From an uncultured Rhodospirillaceae bacterium (lineage in GTDB: Bacteria; Pseudomonadota; Alphaproteobacteria; Rhodospirillales; Casp-alpha2), in NCBI GenBank assembly GCA_913048145.1, contig CAJWVP010000070.1:1-10608 (forward strand): a DNA stretch of 10,608 nt, in the 5' to 3' direction. The translations under genes were made by a program, and so were the position numbers. Below are positions 1 to 6,697 of the stretch, in pieces; positions within the stretch are counted from its first letter, which is position 1; every line of letters starts with the position of its first letter. Under the pieces are notes generated by a model, which was given only the letters and a program-made list of their open reading frames with translations, searched no databases and was not told where the DNA came from.

Positions 1-106
1 CGTCCATGATGACGAACATGAATGTTGCGAGTATAATCCAGGGGATACCGCGTCCCGTAGACGCCGCTTTTGGAACGGCACCCGGTATCGTGTGATCGTT
101 TTGCAT
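1..106 (-). CDS. Probable EamA/DMT-family transporter, 5' end only
   Basis: Only the first 35 codons are in the window; the gene runs off the left edge. The reading frame starts at an ATG on the minus strand (CAT at 104-106). It encodes a polar stretch of about 20 residues followed by the start of a hydrophobic helix, IPWIILATFMFVIMD. An N-terminal helix with a final Met-Asp is typical of the first membrane segment of EamA (drug/metabolite transporter superfamily) proteins, which are inner-membrane carriers with about ten helices. No strong Shine-Dalgarno precedes the start; the best match is GGAA about 12 nt upstream. It is divergent from the MATE pump, with 67 nt between the two starts. The family call rests on one helix, so another membrane protein is possible. 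Confidence 0.5.
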   Translation of the reverse strand, partial: MQNDHTIPGAVPKAASTGRGIPWIILATFMFVIMD

Positions 107-173
107 GGACAATTAGTTCCGGGAGGCTCATACCACGAACCCGTTTTCCGTGATTTAGAGCAACTTATATACC

Positions 174-1568
174 ATGCCGTCACCGAGCGTCACGCCTCCC
201 AAACATTCTGAGGACGCCGATTGGCTGCGCCATCGTTTCCGGCGGCATGTGACGGAAATGCTGCGCCTGGCACCTGCCATCGTACTGGCGCGCTCCGGCA
301 TCGTCATCATGATATTGGTTGATACCATCATCGTCGGCCGCCATAGCGCCGTGGAGTTGGGGTACTTCGCAATAGGCAACTCCATCGTGCAACCGATCAT
401 CGTCACTTCTCTAGGCTTGATTTTGGGGACTTTGGTGTTGACCGCAAATCACTTCGGTGCAGGTGATTGGGCCGAATGCGGCGCAGTCTGGCGTCGGTCC
501 GTTGTCTATGCGGCGGGATTGGGAGCCGTCGGATTGGCAATCTGCCTGTTTGGCGGATGGATCTTGATCATGACCGGTCAAACCGAGCAACTGGCGACTG
601 AGGGCGGGCGGATCATCCGTATCATTGGTTGGGGTCTGCCTGCACATTTGGTTTTCCTGGCCAGCAGTTTCTTCCTGGAAGGTATTGCCCGGGTCGGTCC
701 CGGTGCTGTCTGCATGGTTATTGCGAATGTGGTGAACTTCGTTCTCGCCTTGATGCTGGTGGATGGATTTGGGCTCATCGCGCCAATGGGCGCCGAGGGG
801 GCAGCCTGGGCCACTACGGCGGCTCGTTGGGTCTTGGCCATTGGCATGTTGGGCTATGTGCTCCTAATGCGAGATCAGGCGGTATTTTCTGTCCGCACGG
901 CCCCACTGGGACGGTTTACGACGTGGCGGTACCAACGCCGACTAGGCTATGCTATGGGGCTGAGCTTGGCCGTGGAAACTTTTGCGTTCTCGATCATGCA
1001 GCAGTTCGCCGGATGGCTGGGAACTGCGGAACTAGCGGCGTTCGCCATCGCCTTCCAACTGTTGACCATCTCTTTTATGGTCGCGGTAGGGATTGGGTCC
1101 GCGACCGCGGTCCGAGTTGGCATTGCCTACGGGCGTGGGGATGTGCGTGACGTGGTGCTGGCAGCATGGACGGGACTTGGTCTATCAATGATCGCCAATG
1201 TGCTGATCGGCATTGGCATCGTCTTGTTCGCCAGCTCAATTACCGGAGCGTTTACCCATGATGCCGCGGTTCTGGTCATGGCCATGCCGCTGATCTTTTG
1301 GGTCGCCATAGCCCTCGTGACCGATGGCGGCCAAGCTGTCATCGCCAATGCTTTGCGCGGCCGTCAGGATGTTTGGGTCGCCTGCGTCATACAGGCAGTC
1401 GCGTTCCTGGGCGTCATGGTGCCGCTGACCTGGTTTTTTGCCTTTCCAGCCGGTAATGGCGCAGCGGGGCTGTTCCAGGGCGTGCTGATCGGTGCCACGG
1501 TGTCTATCTTCATGTTGGGATGGCGTCTCCACCATTTGTATGTGCGGGATACAAGGGCACCGTCTTAA
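174..1568 (+). CDS. MATE-family multidrug efflux transporter, NorM type
   Basis: This is an inner-membrane antiporter that should expel cationic or amphipathic compounds in exchange for Na+ or H+. At 464 residues it has the usual family length and is hydrophobic throughout, consistent with 12 helices in two similar halves. The first helix contains VDTIIVGR with D50. The end of the first half has LEGIARVGPGA (about 169-179) and MGAEGAAWATTAARW (about 205-219), both typical MATE signatures. Helix 7 carries E269 (AVETFAF) and helix 10 carries D384 (LVTDGGQ), followed by ANALRGRQD. D50, E269 and D384 appear to match the three membrane-embedded acidic residues described for Vibrio NorM (D36, E255, D371); this alignment was done by eye. 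The start is the ATG at 174, which has only a weak Shine-Dalgarno (AGAG). A later ATG at codon 29 would cut into the pre-helix segment and is less likely. Its stop codon interlocks with that of the convergent SDR gene. The substrate is unknown. Confidence 0.93.
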   Translation: MPSPSVTPPKHSEDADWLRHRFRRHVTEMLRLAPAIVLARSGIVIMILVDTIIVGRHSAVELGYFAIGNSIVQPIIVTSLGLILGTLVLTANHFGAGDWAECGAVWRRSVVYAAGLGAVGLAICLFGGWILIMTGQTEQLATEGGRIIRIIGWGLPAHLVFLASSFFLEGIARVGPGAVCMVIANVVNFVLALMLVDGFGLIAPMGAEGAAWATTAARWVLAIGMLGYVLLMRDQAVFSVRTAPLGRFTTWRYQRRLGYAMGLSLAVETFAFSIMQQFAGWLGTAELAAFAIAFQLLTISFMVAVGIGSATAVRVGIAYGRGDVRDVVLAAWTGLGLSMIANVLIGIGIVLFASSITGAFTHDAAVLVMAMPLIFWVAIALVTDGGQAVIANALRGRQDVWVACVIQAVAFLGVMVPLTWFFAFPAGNGAAGLFQGVLIGATVSIFMLGWRLHHLYVRDTRAPS

Positions 1569-2350
1569 GTAAAGCTTCCCTGGTTGGCCCCATGGCCACC
1601 GTCCACATTAACCACAGATCCATTAACATAATTTGCGCGCTCGGACGCCATGAACACTACCACATCCGCGACTTCCTTTACGCTTGCCGCACGGCCAAGT
1701 GGTAAGTTGGCCAGATAACTTTGCCAACGTTCCGGATCTCCATACTCGGCTTCCGCTTTGGTTTTCATCAGATTGACTAGGCGTTCGGTCGCCACCGGAC
1801 CGGGACTGACGCTCATGATCCGAACCCCGTCATTAAGGCTGCGGCCACCGACGGCCTTGGTGAATGCATTCAGGCTTGCGTTGCCAGCGGTTCCGGCGAC
1901 GTAACCTGAATCGGTGCGGTCCGCGGCCAGCCCGGTCACGTTGACAATGGTCCCATGACCACGATCTTTCATAGCACCGTAGAAGGCGCGGCACATGTTG
2001 ATATAGCCAAAAACTTTAAGATCCCAGGCCTCGCGCCAGCGGGCTTCACCAATTGCGAGAAGATCACCTGCCGGAATTGCGCCCGCGTTATTGATGAGAA
2101 TGTCCGGCACGCCGGCCGCATTGATCAACTTGTCCACGTTCGCCCCGTCACTGAGGTCAAAGGCATGGGTCGTGACTTCCACGCCCGTATCCGCGCGCAG
2201 GGTTTCGGCGAACGCCTCCAGATCCGCCGCCGTCCGGGCGACAAGATGAACGTTACAACCTTCTTCCGCCAGGCCCCGGGCGACACCGGCCCCGATCCCT
2301 TTGGATGCGCCGGTGATCAGCGTCGTTTTTCCTGACAACTTGAGGTCCAT
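1565..2350 (-). CDS. SDR-family protein with non-canonical active site
   Basis: This is a Rossmann-fold short-chain dehydrogenase/reductase homologue of 261 residues. The fold markers are intact: the cofactor-binding glycine motif TGASKGIG (13-20), NNAG (87-90), SPGPVAT (182-188) and a C-terminal VNVDGG (247-252). R39 after the second strand, with no acidic residue there, suggests NADP(H) if it binds a cofactor. The catalytic positions are not canonical. Measured against the usual spacing (Ser, +13 Tyr, +17 Lys), the Ser position is G140 (INVTG-type strand end), Tyr is G153 and Lys is N157 (VAGTAGNAS). The helix-4 Asn position is K112 (WDLKVFG). Y150 lies three residues before the Tyr position. 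The protein may therefore use different chemistry or not be a dehydrogenase. It is the second gene of an operon with the enolase-superfamily enzyme, with a 3-nt gap and a strong Shine-Dalgarno inside the upstream gene. Its stop overlaps the MATE stop. Confidence 0.9.
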   Translation of the reverse strand: MDLKLSGKTTLITGASKGIGAGVARGLAEEGCNVHLVARTAADLEAFAETLRADTGVEVTTHAFDLSDGANVDKLINAAGVPDILINNAGAIPAGDLLAIGEARWREAWDLKVFGYINMCRAFYGAMKDRGHGTIVNVTGLAADRTDSGYVAGTAGNASLNAFTKAVGGRSLNDGVRIMSVSPGPVATERLVNLMKTKAEAEYGDPERWQSYLANLPLGRAASVKEVADVVVFMASERANYVNGSVVNVDGGHGANQGSFT

Positions 2351-2353
2351 GAC

Positions 2354-3526
2354 CTAGCCTCCTTGTTTGGTCGTTTGAAAGACAAAATCTTCGTTGATGT
2401 CAATTCCCAGCCCCGGGGCTTGGGGGGCCACCATTCCACCGTCGACAATAGGAAACATGTTTCGGGCCAGTTCGTGCTGCATGGGGTTGTGGGCAAGGGA
2501 ATATTCCAGGACATGCGCACTGGGACTGGCGATGCAGACATGGAACCCCGCCGCATACATGATTGCACCGCCCCAAAGATGTGGTGCGAGGCGAAGCTGA
2601 TACGCGGCAGCCAATACCCCAATCCGATGAGTCTCCGTGATGCCACCGCAAATGGCCGGATCGGGTTGTAGAATGTCGATTGCGTGGGCCCGGATGGCGT
2701 CACGGAAGTCAAACCGGGTCATTAGGCTTTCACCGGCGGCGATGGCAATGTCAGTCTGACGTCGCAGTTCCGCTTGGCCCTCCAGGTCATCGGCGGATAT
2801 CGGTTCCTCAAACCAGGCCAGGTCGACGCACGTCACTTTGCGCGCATACCGGAGCGCGTCGCGGGCGGTATAGGTGCCGTGCGCGTCAACCATGATTTCC
2901 ACGTTGGGCCCCAGGGCCCGTCGGGCGGCGATCGTTCGTTCCGCCGACGCATTGACCGTGTCATCCATGACACCTATGCGCATTTTTACCGCCTTGAAGC
3001 CGCCTTGGTTGATGTAGCCCTGCAATTGCGCGCCGATCCCTTCCGCCGCCGCCCAACCGCCGGACGCATAAGCCGGAAGCCAATCGTGGGTGCGCCCCCC
3101 CAACAACTGCCAGACGGGCACCCCGAGATCTTTGCCAACGATGTCCCAAAGCGCGATATCGATCCCACTGATGCCGGATATGGTGATCCCGCGCCGTGCG
3201 AGGTCGGGGAAGACATGCCCGCGGGAAAGCGCATAGTGCGTGCGCGATCGGTTGTACATAGCCTCCCACAGGCGTGCCGGATTACGCGGATCCTGCCCAA
3301 TGACCACTGGCGCCAGATCGGTGTTGATGATGTGGGTGAGGGCACCATAGGCCCCTGTTCCACCTACAGCTGCCTTCGCCTCACCCCAGCCGACAAGACC
3401 CGTATCAGTTTCAATTCGCACCAAGGTCGTATCGAATGACGTGTGCAGGCCGAAATCGCTACGGTGTTGCTCGGCTTCCGGAATGGGGACGTGAAGCCAG
3501 CGGGCTTCGATGGATTTGATCTTCAT
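2354..3526 (-). CDS. Enolase-superfamily enzyme, mandelate racemase subgroup (probable acid-sugar dehydratase)
   Basis: This is a Mg2+-dependent enzyme that removes a proton alpha to a carboxylate; in this subgroup it usually dehydrates or racemises sugar acids or hydroxy acids. It has 390 residues, a normal length. The capping domain covers about 1-125 and the barrel about 145-350. Visible active-site elements are K181-x-R183 (KMRIG) at the end of strand 2, metal ligands D214 (MVDAHGTY), E240 (WFEEP) and E266 (AAGE), D289 (LQPDP) and H316 (APHLWGG) forming the Asp-His dyad, and E341 (LEYS). The His-Asp dyad places it in the mandelate racemase subgroup rather than the muconate-lactonizing subgroup. 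The second basic residue of the usual K-x-K is Arg. I chose the ATG at 3526 because homologues begin with an MKIxxIE strand. A GTG at 3577 with AAGG just upstream would add 17 residues of unfamily-like sequence. The exact substrate cannot be named. It heads an operon with the SDR gene. Confidence 0.9.
   Translation of the reverse strand: MKIKSIEARWLHVPIPEAEQHRSDFGLHTSFDTTLVRIETDTGLVGWGEAKAAVGGTGAYGALTHIINTDLAPVVIGQDPRNPARLWEAMYNRSRTHYALSRGHVFPDLARRGITISGISGIDIALWDIVGKDLGVPVWQLLGGRTHDWLPAYASGGWAAAEGIGAQLQGYINQGGFKAVKMRIGVMDDTVNASAERTIAARRALGPNVEIMVDAHGTYTARDALRYARKVTCVDLAWFEEPISADDLEGQAELRRQTDIAIAAGESLMTRFDFRDAIRAHAIDILQPDPAICGGITETHRIGVLAAAYQLRLAPHLWGGAIMYAAGFHVCIASPSAHVLEYSLAHNPMQHELARNMFPIVDGGMVAPQAPGLGIDINEDFVFQTTKQGG
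2358..2364 (-). promoter_or_regulatory. Shine-Dalgarno of the SDR gene, embedded in the upstream gene
   Basis: AAGGAGG (minus strand) lies seven bases before the SDR ATG at 2350. It is formed by the last sense codons (Lys-Gln-Gly-Gly) of the enolase-superfamily gene, whose TAG stop sits between it and the SDR start. This arrangement fixes the SDR start and suggests translational coupling of the two enzymes. Confidence 0.85.
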
Positions 3527-3697
3527 GGTTGGCTGGCGGCGTTTCCAGTTGTGTGGGCAACAAAATGCAAACCGCACCTATGCCTTAAACCTCTGATTAA
3601 ACGATCTTTACCTTCAATTAAGGCTGGCGACGCCGCCGATAACCAAGAAATTGAAATTAATGTTGAATTTCCAGTTTGTTTCGGTGGAATCTTAAAA

Positions 3698-3726
3698 ACT
3701 ATGGTGTGATTAATTTCACATGTCAA
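3698..3726 (-). promoter_or_regulatory. Sigma70-type promoter of the enolase-superfamily/SDR operon
   Basis: Read on the minus strand, a perfect TTGACA -35 (3721-3726) is followed by a 17-bp spacer and CATAGT (3698-3703, four of six matches to TATAAT). Transcription would start near 3690 and run leftward into the enolase-superfamily gene. The exact -35 and ideal spacing make this the best promoter in the window by eye. Confidence 0.6.
3705..3720. promoter_or_regulatory. CRP/FNR-like operator palindrome inside the promoter spacer
   Basis: TGTGATTAATTTCACA reads as TGTGA, six bases, TCACA. This is the exact half-site and spacing of the classical CRP consensus. It occupies 16 of the 17 bases between the -35 and -10 of the left-reading promoter. 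A protein bound there would block RNA polymerase, so repression is expected rather than classical CRP activation. The binder could be a CRP/FNR-family protein or another regulator with a similar palindrome; no regulator gene is in the window. Confidence 0.55.
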
Positions 3727-3874
3727 TTATTGAGATAGTGAGCCTCACCAGATGAAACTAACTTAAGATTATGTAATTTATATCAATATAAAGATGGGAA
3801 CCGTTACACTGCTATTTCCGACCGTCTTGCGGCTTCGTTCGTCGGGCAGATCGAACTATAAATTGTCAATTGCA

Positions 3875-3881
3875 AAGGAGG
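3875..3881 (+). promoter_or_regulatory. Strong Shine-Dalgarno of the Nudix gene
   Basis: AAGGAGG lies four bases before the ATG at 3886. It fixes the start of the Nudix hydrolase gene and predicts efficient translation. Confidence 0.85.
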
Positions 3882-3885
3882 TTTC

Positions 3886-4320
3886 ATGCACCGTGTAGGC
3901 GCCATTCCGTTCGACATCCGTGATGAAGCCGTCGCTTTGTTGTTCGTGACATCAAAAACTCGGGGTCGCTGGATTCTTCCTAAGGGTATCCAGAATCCTA
4001 ACGAAACCCATGAACAGACATGCCGGCGGGAGGTCTTCGAGGAGGCCGGGGTCAACGGCCACGTGATCCAAGATTATCCGTTCACCATTCCAGTCACCAA
4101 GAAAACAGACAAGGGGATGCGTCAGGTTCCGGTCACATATTATCCGTTCTTTGTCACGGATCAGAGCGAAGAATGGCCGGAAATGAAGAAGCGCCAGCGC
4201 CATTGGGCATTGATTGGAGACGCGAGAAACGTCGCCTATCGTGATGATTTTCTGGACCTAATCAATCAATTTGACACGATGATGCCGTGGATTATAGAAG
4301 CGTTAGCACCGTATAAATAA
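3886..4320 (+). CDS. Nudix hydrolase, DIPP-like
   Basis: This is a cytosolic Mg2+-dependent pyrophosphohydrolase of 144 residues. The Nudix box fits the consensus G-x5-E-x7-R-E-U-x-E-E-x-G-U without a mismatch from G34 to V56 (E40, R48-E49, E52-E53, G55-V56). The segment just before it, RGRWILPKG (26-34), is typical of the diphosphoinositol-polyphosphate/diadenosine-polyphosphate phosphohydrolase-like branch, so a substrate with a polyphosphate chain is the best guess. Bacterial members of this branch mostly have no proven substrate. A strong Shine-Dalgarno supports the start. The last 29 bases overlap the 3' end of the convergent PiT phosphate transporter gene. It appears to be a single-gene transcription unit. 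Confidence 0.92.
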   Translation: MHRVGAIPFDIRDEAVALLFVTSKTRGRWILPKGIQNPNETHEQTCRREVFEEAGVNGHVIQDYPFTIPVTKKTDKGMRQVPVTYYPFFVTDQSEEWPEMKKRQRHWALIGDARNVAYRDDFLDLINQFDTMMPWIIEALAPYK

Positions 4321-5782
4321 CCGCTGCCAACATTGCTGATGCAGGCACCGTGATCACCCATGCGGCAGCAATGGCGACAACGAATTTCCGCCGCACCAAT
4401 TTGCGAACCGAACGCACGCCGCGGCTGTCAAAGGCCTGTTTTGACGTTTGGTTCAGCTTGTGGCCCGGTCGGACTTTACGCCGATTAGGGTTTTCTAAAA
4501 ATTCCCGGAGAAAACCCACGCCAAAAACCGCCCCAACCGCGATGTGGGTGGAACTGACAGGCAGGCCCAACGTCGTCGCGATTAGAACCGTAATAGCGGC
4601 AGAAAGCGCCACGCAGTAGGCGCGCGGTGAATTGAGGCGGGGAATCTTCTCTCCAACCACGGTGATCAGCTTGGGACCGAATAAGCCCAATCCAAAGGCA
4701 ATACCGAATGCGCCGACCGCCATCACCCAGAGCGGAATGGTGACTTTGCTGGCGATTTCCTGATCGGCACTCACTGTAGAAACAATTGCGGCAAGGGGCC
4801 CGACTGCATTGGCGACATCATTCGCCCCGTGGGCAAAGGACAACAAAGCGGCACCGGCAATGAGCGGCACATCGAACAAGCTGTAGATTTGTTTCTTACC
4901 ATCCTCCAATTGCGCGACCCGCTTGGCGATGTAGGGTTTGGCGGCAAGATAGGCCAGTAGATAAGAGATGGCGGAGACGGCGATGATCTCCATGGCCGAA
5001 ACCTTCCAGATTTTCTTCAGTCCTTTCATGGACATATAGGCGGCAAATGCCGCTGCCATGACGGAAATCAGAATGGGGACCCACCTGGCCGCCGCTGCAA
5101 GCCGGTCTTCGGCGAACAGGACCCGTGTTTTTATGAAGAATAGAAATCCAGCCGCGAAAGCTGCTCCGAGAACGGGTGATATAACCCAACTGGCGGCAAT
5201 CTTGGCCATGGTGCCCCAATTCACCAAGCCGACGCCCGCGGCCGCGATACCGGCACCGAGTACGCCGCCGACAATGGAGTGGGTGGTTGATACCGGTGCG
5301 CTCATGATCGTCGCTAAATTGATCCACAGCGCCGCCGCGAGAAGGGCGCTGAGCATGAGCTCTCGGAATTCGATGATGTCAATTTGGCCACCGGGCGCGA
5401 TGATCCCCTTGGAGACGGTTTTGACGACCTCGCCGCCCGCGAGTAAAGCGCCAGCACTTTCGCAAATTGCGGCGATGACGATTGCCCAGAACACGGTGAT
5501 GACCTTCCCGCCGACCGCAGGGCCCATGTTGTTGGCGACATCGTTGGCGCCGATATTCAACGCCATGTAGCCACCGATTACGGCGGCGATGACAACAAGC
5601 AACCAATGTTCGCCAAACTGAGCCTGCGAACTGGCGGTGATCAAGCCCACTGCGGCCAGGAAGATAATCGCAAGTCCGATAGGGACGAGGACGCCCTTAA
5701 AATTCAGGAACTGTTTTTGGCCGAATGCAAATCGACGTAAATCGTTAACGTATCTTTTCTCAGGTGCTTTCTGCAGATCCAT
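4292..5782 (-). CDS. Inorganic phosphate transporter, PiT family
   Basis: This is an inner-membrane low-affinity phosphate (or metal-phosphate) symporter driven by H+ or Na+. The 496-residue protein has the two family repeats in inverted halves: GANDVANN at 78-85 and GANDVANA at 319-326, each later followed by a PVS(T/S)TH motif (163-168 and 408-413). About 30 polar residues precede the first helix. A basic, polar stretch (about 430-466, rich in Arg and Lys) lies before a final helix at about 467-492. The length and the two signatures make the family call secure. The start has no good Shine-Dalgarno, but no alternative ATG precedes the first helix. The gene is 141 nt downstream of an SDR gene on the same strand. 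No DUF47/PhoU-like partner lies next to it, and I saw no clear Pho box upstream. Confidence 0.95.
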   Translation of the reverse strand: MDLQKAPEKRYVNDLRRFAFGQKQFLNFKGVLVPIGLAIIFLAAVGLITASSQAQFGEHWLLVVIAAVIGGYMALNIGANDVANNMGPAVGGKVITVFWAIVIAAICESAGALLAGGEVVKTVSKGIIAPGGQIDIIEFRELMLSALLAAALWINLATIMSAPVSTTHSIVGGVLGAGIAAAGVGLVNWGTMAKIAASWVISPVLGAAFAAGFLFFIKTRVLFAEDRLAAAARWVPILISVMAAAFAAYMSMKGLKKIWKVSAMEIIAVSAISYLLAYLAAKPYIAKRVAQLEDGKKQIYSLFDVPLIAGAALLSFAHGANDVANAVGPLAAIVSTVSADQEIASKVTIPLWVMAVGAFGIAFGLGLFGPKLITVVGEKIPRLNSPRAYCVALSAAITVLIATTLGLPVSSTHIAVGAVFGVGFLREFLENPNRRKVRPGHKLNQTSKQAFDSRGVRSVRKLVRRKFVVAIAAAWVITVPASAMLAAVIYTVLTLL

Positions 5783-5825
5783 AGATGCAAACCCAAAGAG
5801 ATGTCATGTAATCGTGTTTAAAGTC

Positions 5826-5922
5826 TTGTTACCGCAAAATGAGCTACCTCACGGTGCTTCCCTATCAATATGTTGTAGAGAAGTCAAAAAAATCTATGTG
5901 ACGGATCCGCGTTTTGTTACCG
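5826..5922. repeat. Two direct copies of TTGTTACCG upstream of the PiT gene
   Basis: TTGTTACCG occurs at 5826-5834 and again at 5914-5922, 88 bp apart, both inside the 141-nt gap upstream of the PiT gene. A two-copy nine-base repeat in one promoter gap could be a pair of regulator sites, but chance is not excluded. The same gap contains TTGACT on the minus strand followed by only a poor -10, and an eight-base palindrome CGGATCCG next to the SDR stop, which does not look like a proper terminator. Confidence 0.3.
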
Positions 5923-5923
5923 A

Positions 5924-6685
5924 TCATTTGCGAAGTGCCGGTAATCCCACCCCAGTCGCATCGAATCCGCCATCTGCAGCCACAACCTGACCGGTGACAT
6001 AGGATGCTTCAGGCGAACACAGAAACACGATGACGTGGGCGATTTCCTCTTCGGTACCGTAACGATTGAGCGGAATGGCATCGTGATAAGCGTTAATGAT
6101 GTCTTGTGTATGTACGGCGGCGGCTAATTTCGTCCGTACCGGTCCCGGTGCGACGCAGTTAACCCGCACACCAAATTCGCCCAATTCGGCGGCCTGTTGC
6201 TGTGTGAGATGAATAACTGCCGCTTTCGAGGTGCCATAGGCAACCCGCAGCGTGGATGCACGAAGGCCCGAAATGCTCCCGATGTTAACGATTGCGCCCT
6301 GGGTCTCCTTGAGCGCTGGAATGGCCGCCTGGACGCAAAGAAAGACACCATCCAGGTTCGTCGCCATAACCTCACGCCAGCGTTCGTACGTTGTGTCTTC
6401 GATGGGGGAGAAATCGGCGACACCGGCGTTGTTGACCAGGGCATCGATGTGCCCGAAAGCTGACACGGTATATCTAACCATGGCTTGGGCGTTTTCTGGA
6501 GAGGCAATATCAAGGGGCAGGGCGATCACGCCGTCCAGTTCAGCAGAGGCGGTGCGCAGTTCCTCGGCATCCCGGTCGACCATGGCGACACTCCAACCTA
6601 TCTCCAGAAACAGTTTTGACGTGGCCAAGCCGATCCCGCGCGCGGCACCAGTAACGATAGCGGTCTTTTGAGTATTTAGCGGCAT
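5924..6685 (-). CDS. Classical SDR-family NAD-dependent oxidoreductase
   Basis: This is a cytosolic dehydrogenase/reductase of 253 residues. All classical SDR elements are present: TGAARGIG (12-19), D37 after strand 2 (favouring NAD over NADP), NNAG (85-88), and the catalytic set N110, S137, Y150 and K154 (SISG and YGTSK). APGPVRT (179-185) and ADGG (237-240) complete the fold. It is therefore expected to be an active alcohol/ketone oxidoreductase, unlike the SDR at 1565-2350. The start is 12 nt after the stop of the lyase gene, so the two are almost surely one transcript, although its Shine-Dalgarno is poor. It probably oxidises or reduces a hydroxy or keto acid in the same pathway as the lyase; the substrate is not known. 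Confidence 0.94.
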   Translation of the reverse strand: MPLNTQKTAIVTGAARGIGLATSKLFLEIGWSVAMVDRDAEELRTASAELDGVIALPLDIASPENAQAMVRYTVSAFGHIDALVNNAGVADFSPIEDTTYERWREVMATNLDGVFLCVQAAIPALKETQGAIVNIGSISGLRASTLRVAYGTSKAAVIHLTQQQAAELGEFGVRVNCVAPGPVRTKLAAAVHTQDIINAYHDAIPLNRYGTEEEIAHVIVFLCSPEASYVTGQVVAADGGFDATGVGLPALRK

Positions 6686-6697
6686 TGGCGGCTGTTC

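Larger units (their letters stand above)
3527..3885. other. AT-rich divergent regulatory gap
   Basis: This is a 359-bp stretch between two divergent starts, the enolase-superfamily gene on the left and the Nudix gene on the right. It is clearly richer in A and T than the flanking genes and holds no convincing gene. It contains the left-reading promoter and its internal palindrome (3698-3726), an AT-rich run at about 3760-3792, and a possible right-reading -10 (TATAAA, 3857-3862) with only a poor -35 17 bp upstream (TTCGTT, 3834-3839). If the left-reading promoter is used, the operon has a leader of about 165 nt. I saw no obvious riboswitch or terminator in it. Confidence 0.6.

Noticed and set aside
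629..1150. A 173-codon alternative frame inside the MATE gene
   Set aside because: It is a shadow of the MATE reading frame, with no family signature and atypical Cys/Arg/Gly-rich composition.
2774..3439. A 221-codon frame opposite the enolase-superfamily gene
   Set aside because: It is antisense to a secure gene and has no recognisable domain. Long antisense frames are common in GC-rich genes.
3527..3577. A 17-residue N-terminal extension of the enolase-superfamily enzyme from a GTG at 3577
   Set aside because: The extra residues (starting MRFAFCCPHN) do not look like the family, which begins with the MKIxxIE strand. AAGG upstream of the GTG keeps it barely possible.
5903..5912. CGGATCCG palindrome after the SDR stop as a terminator
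   Set aside because: It is an eight-base palindrome with no loop, and the T-run lies about a dozen bases further on. It is too weak to call.
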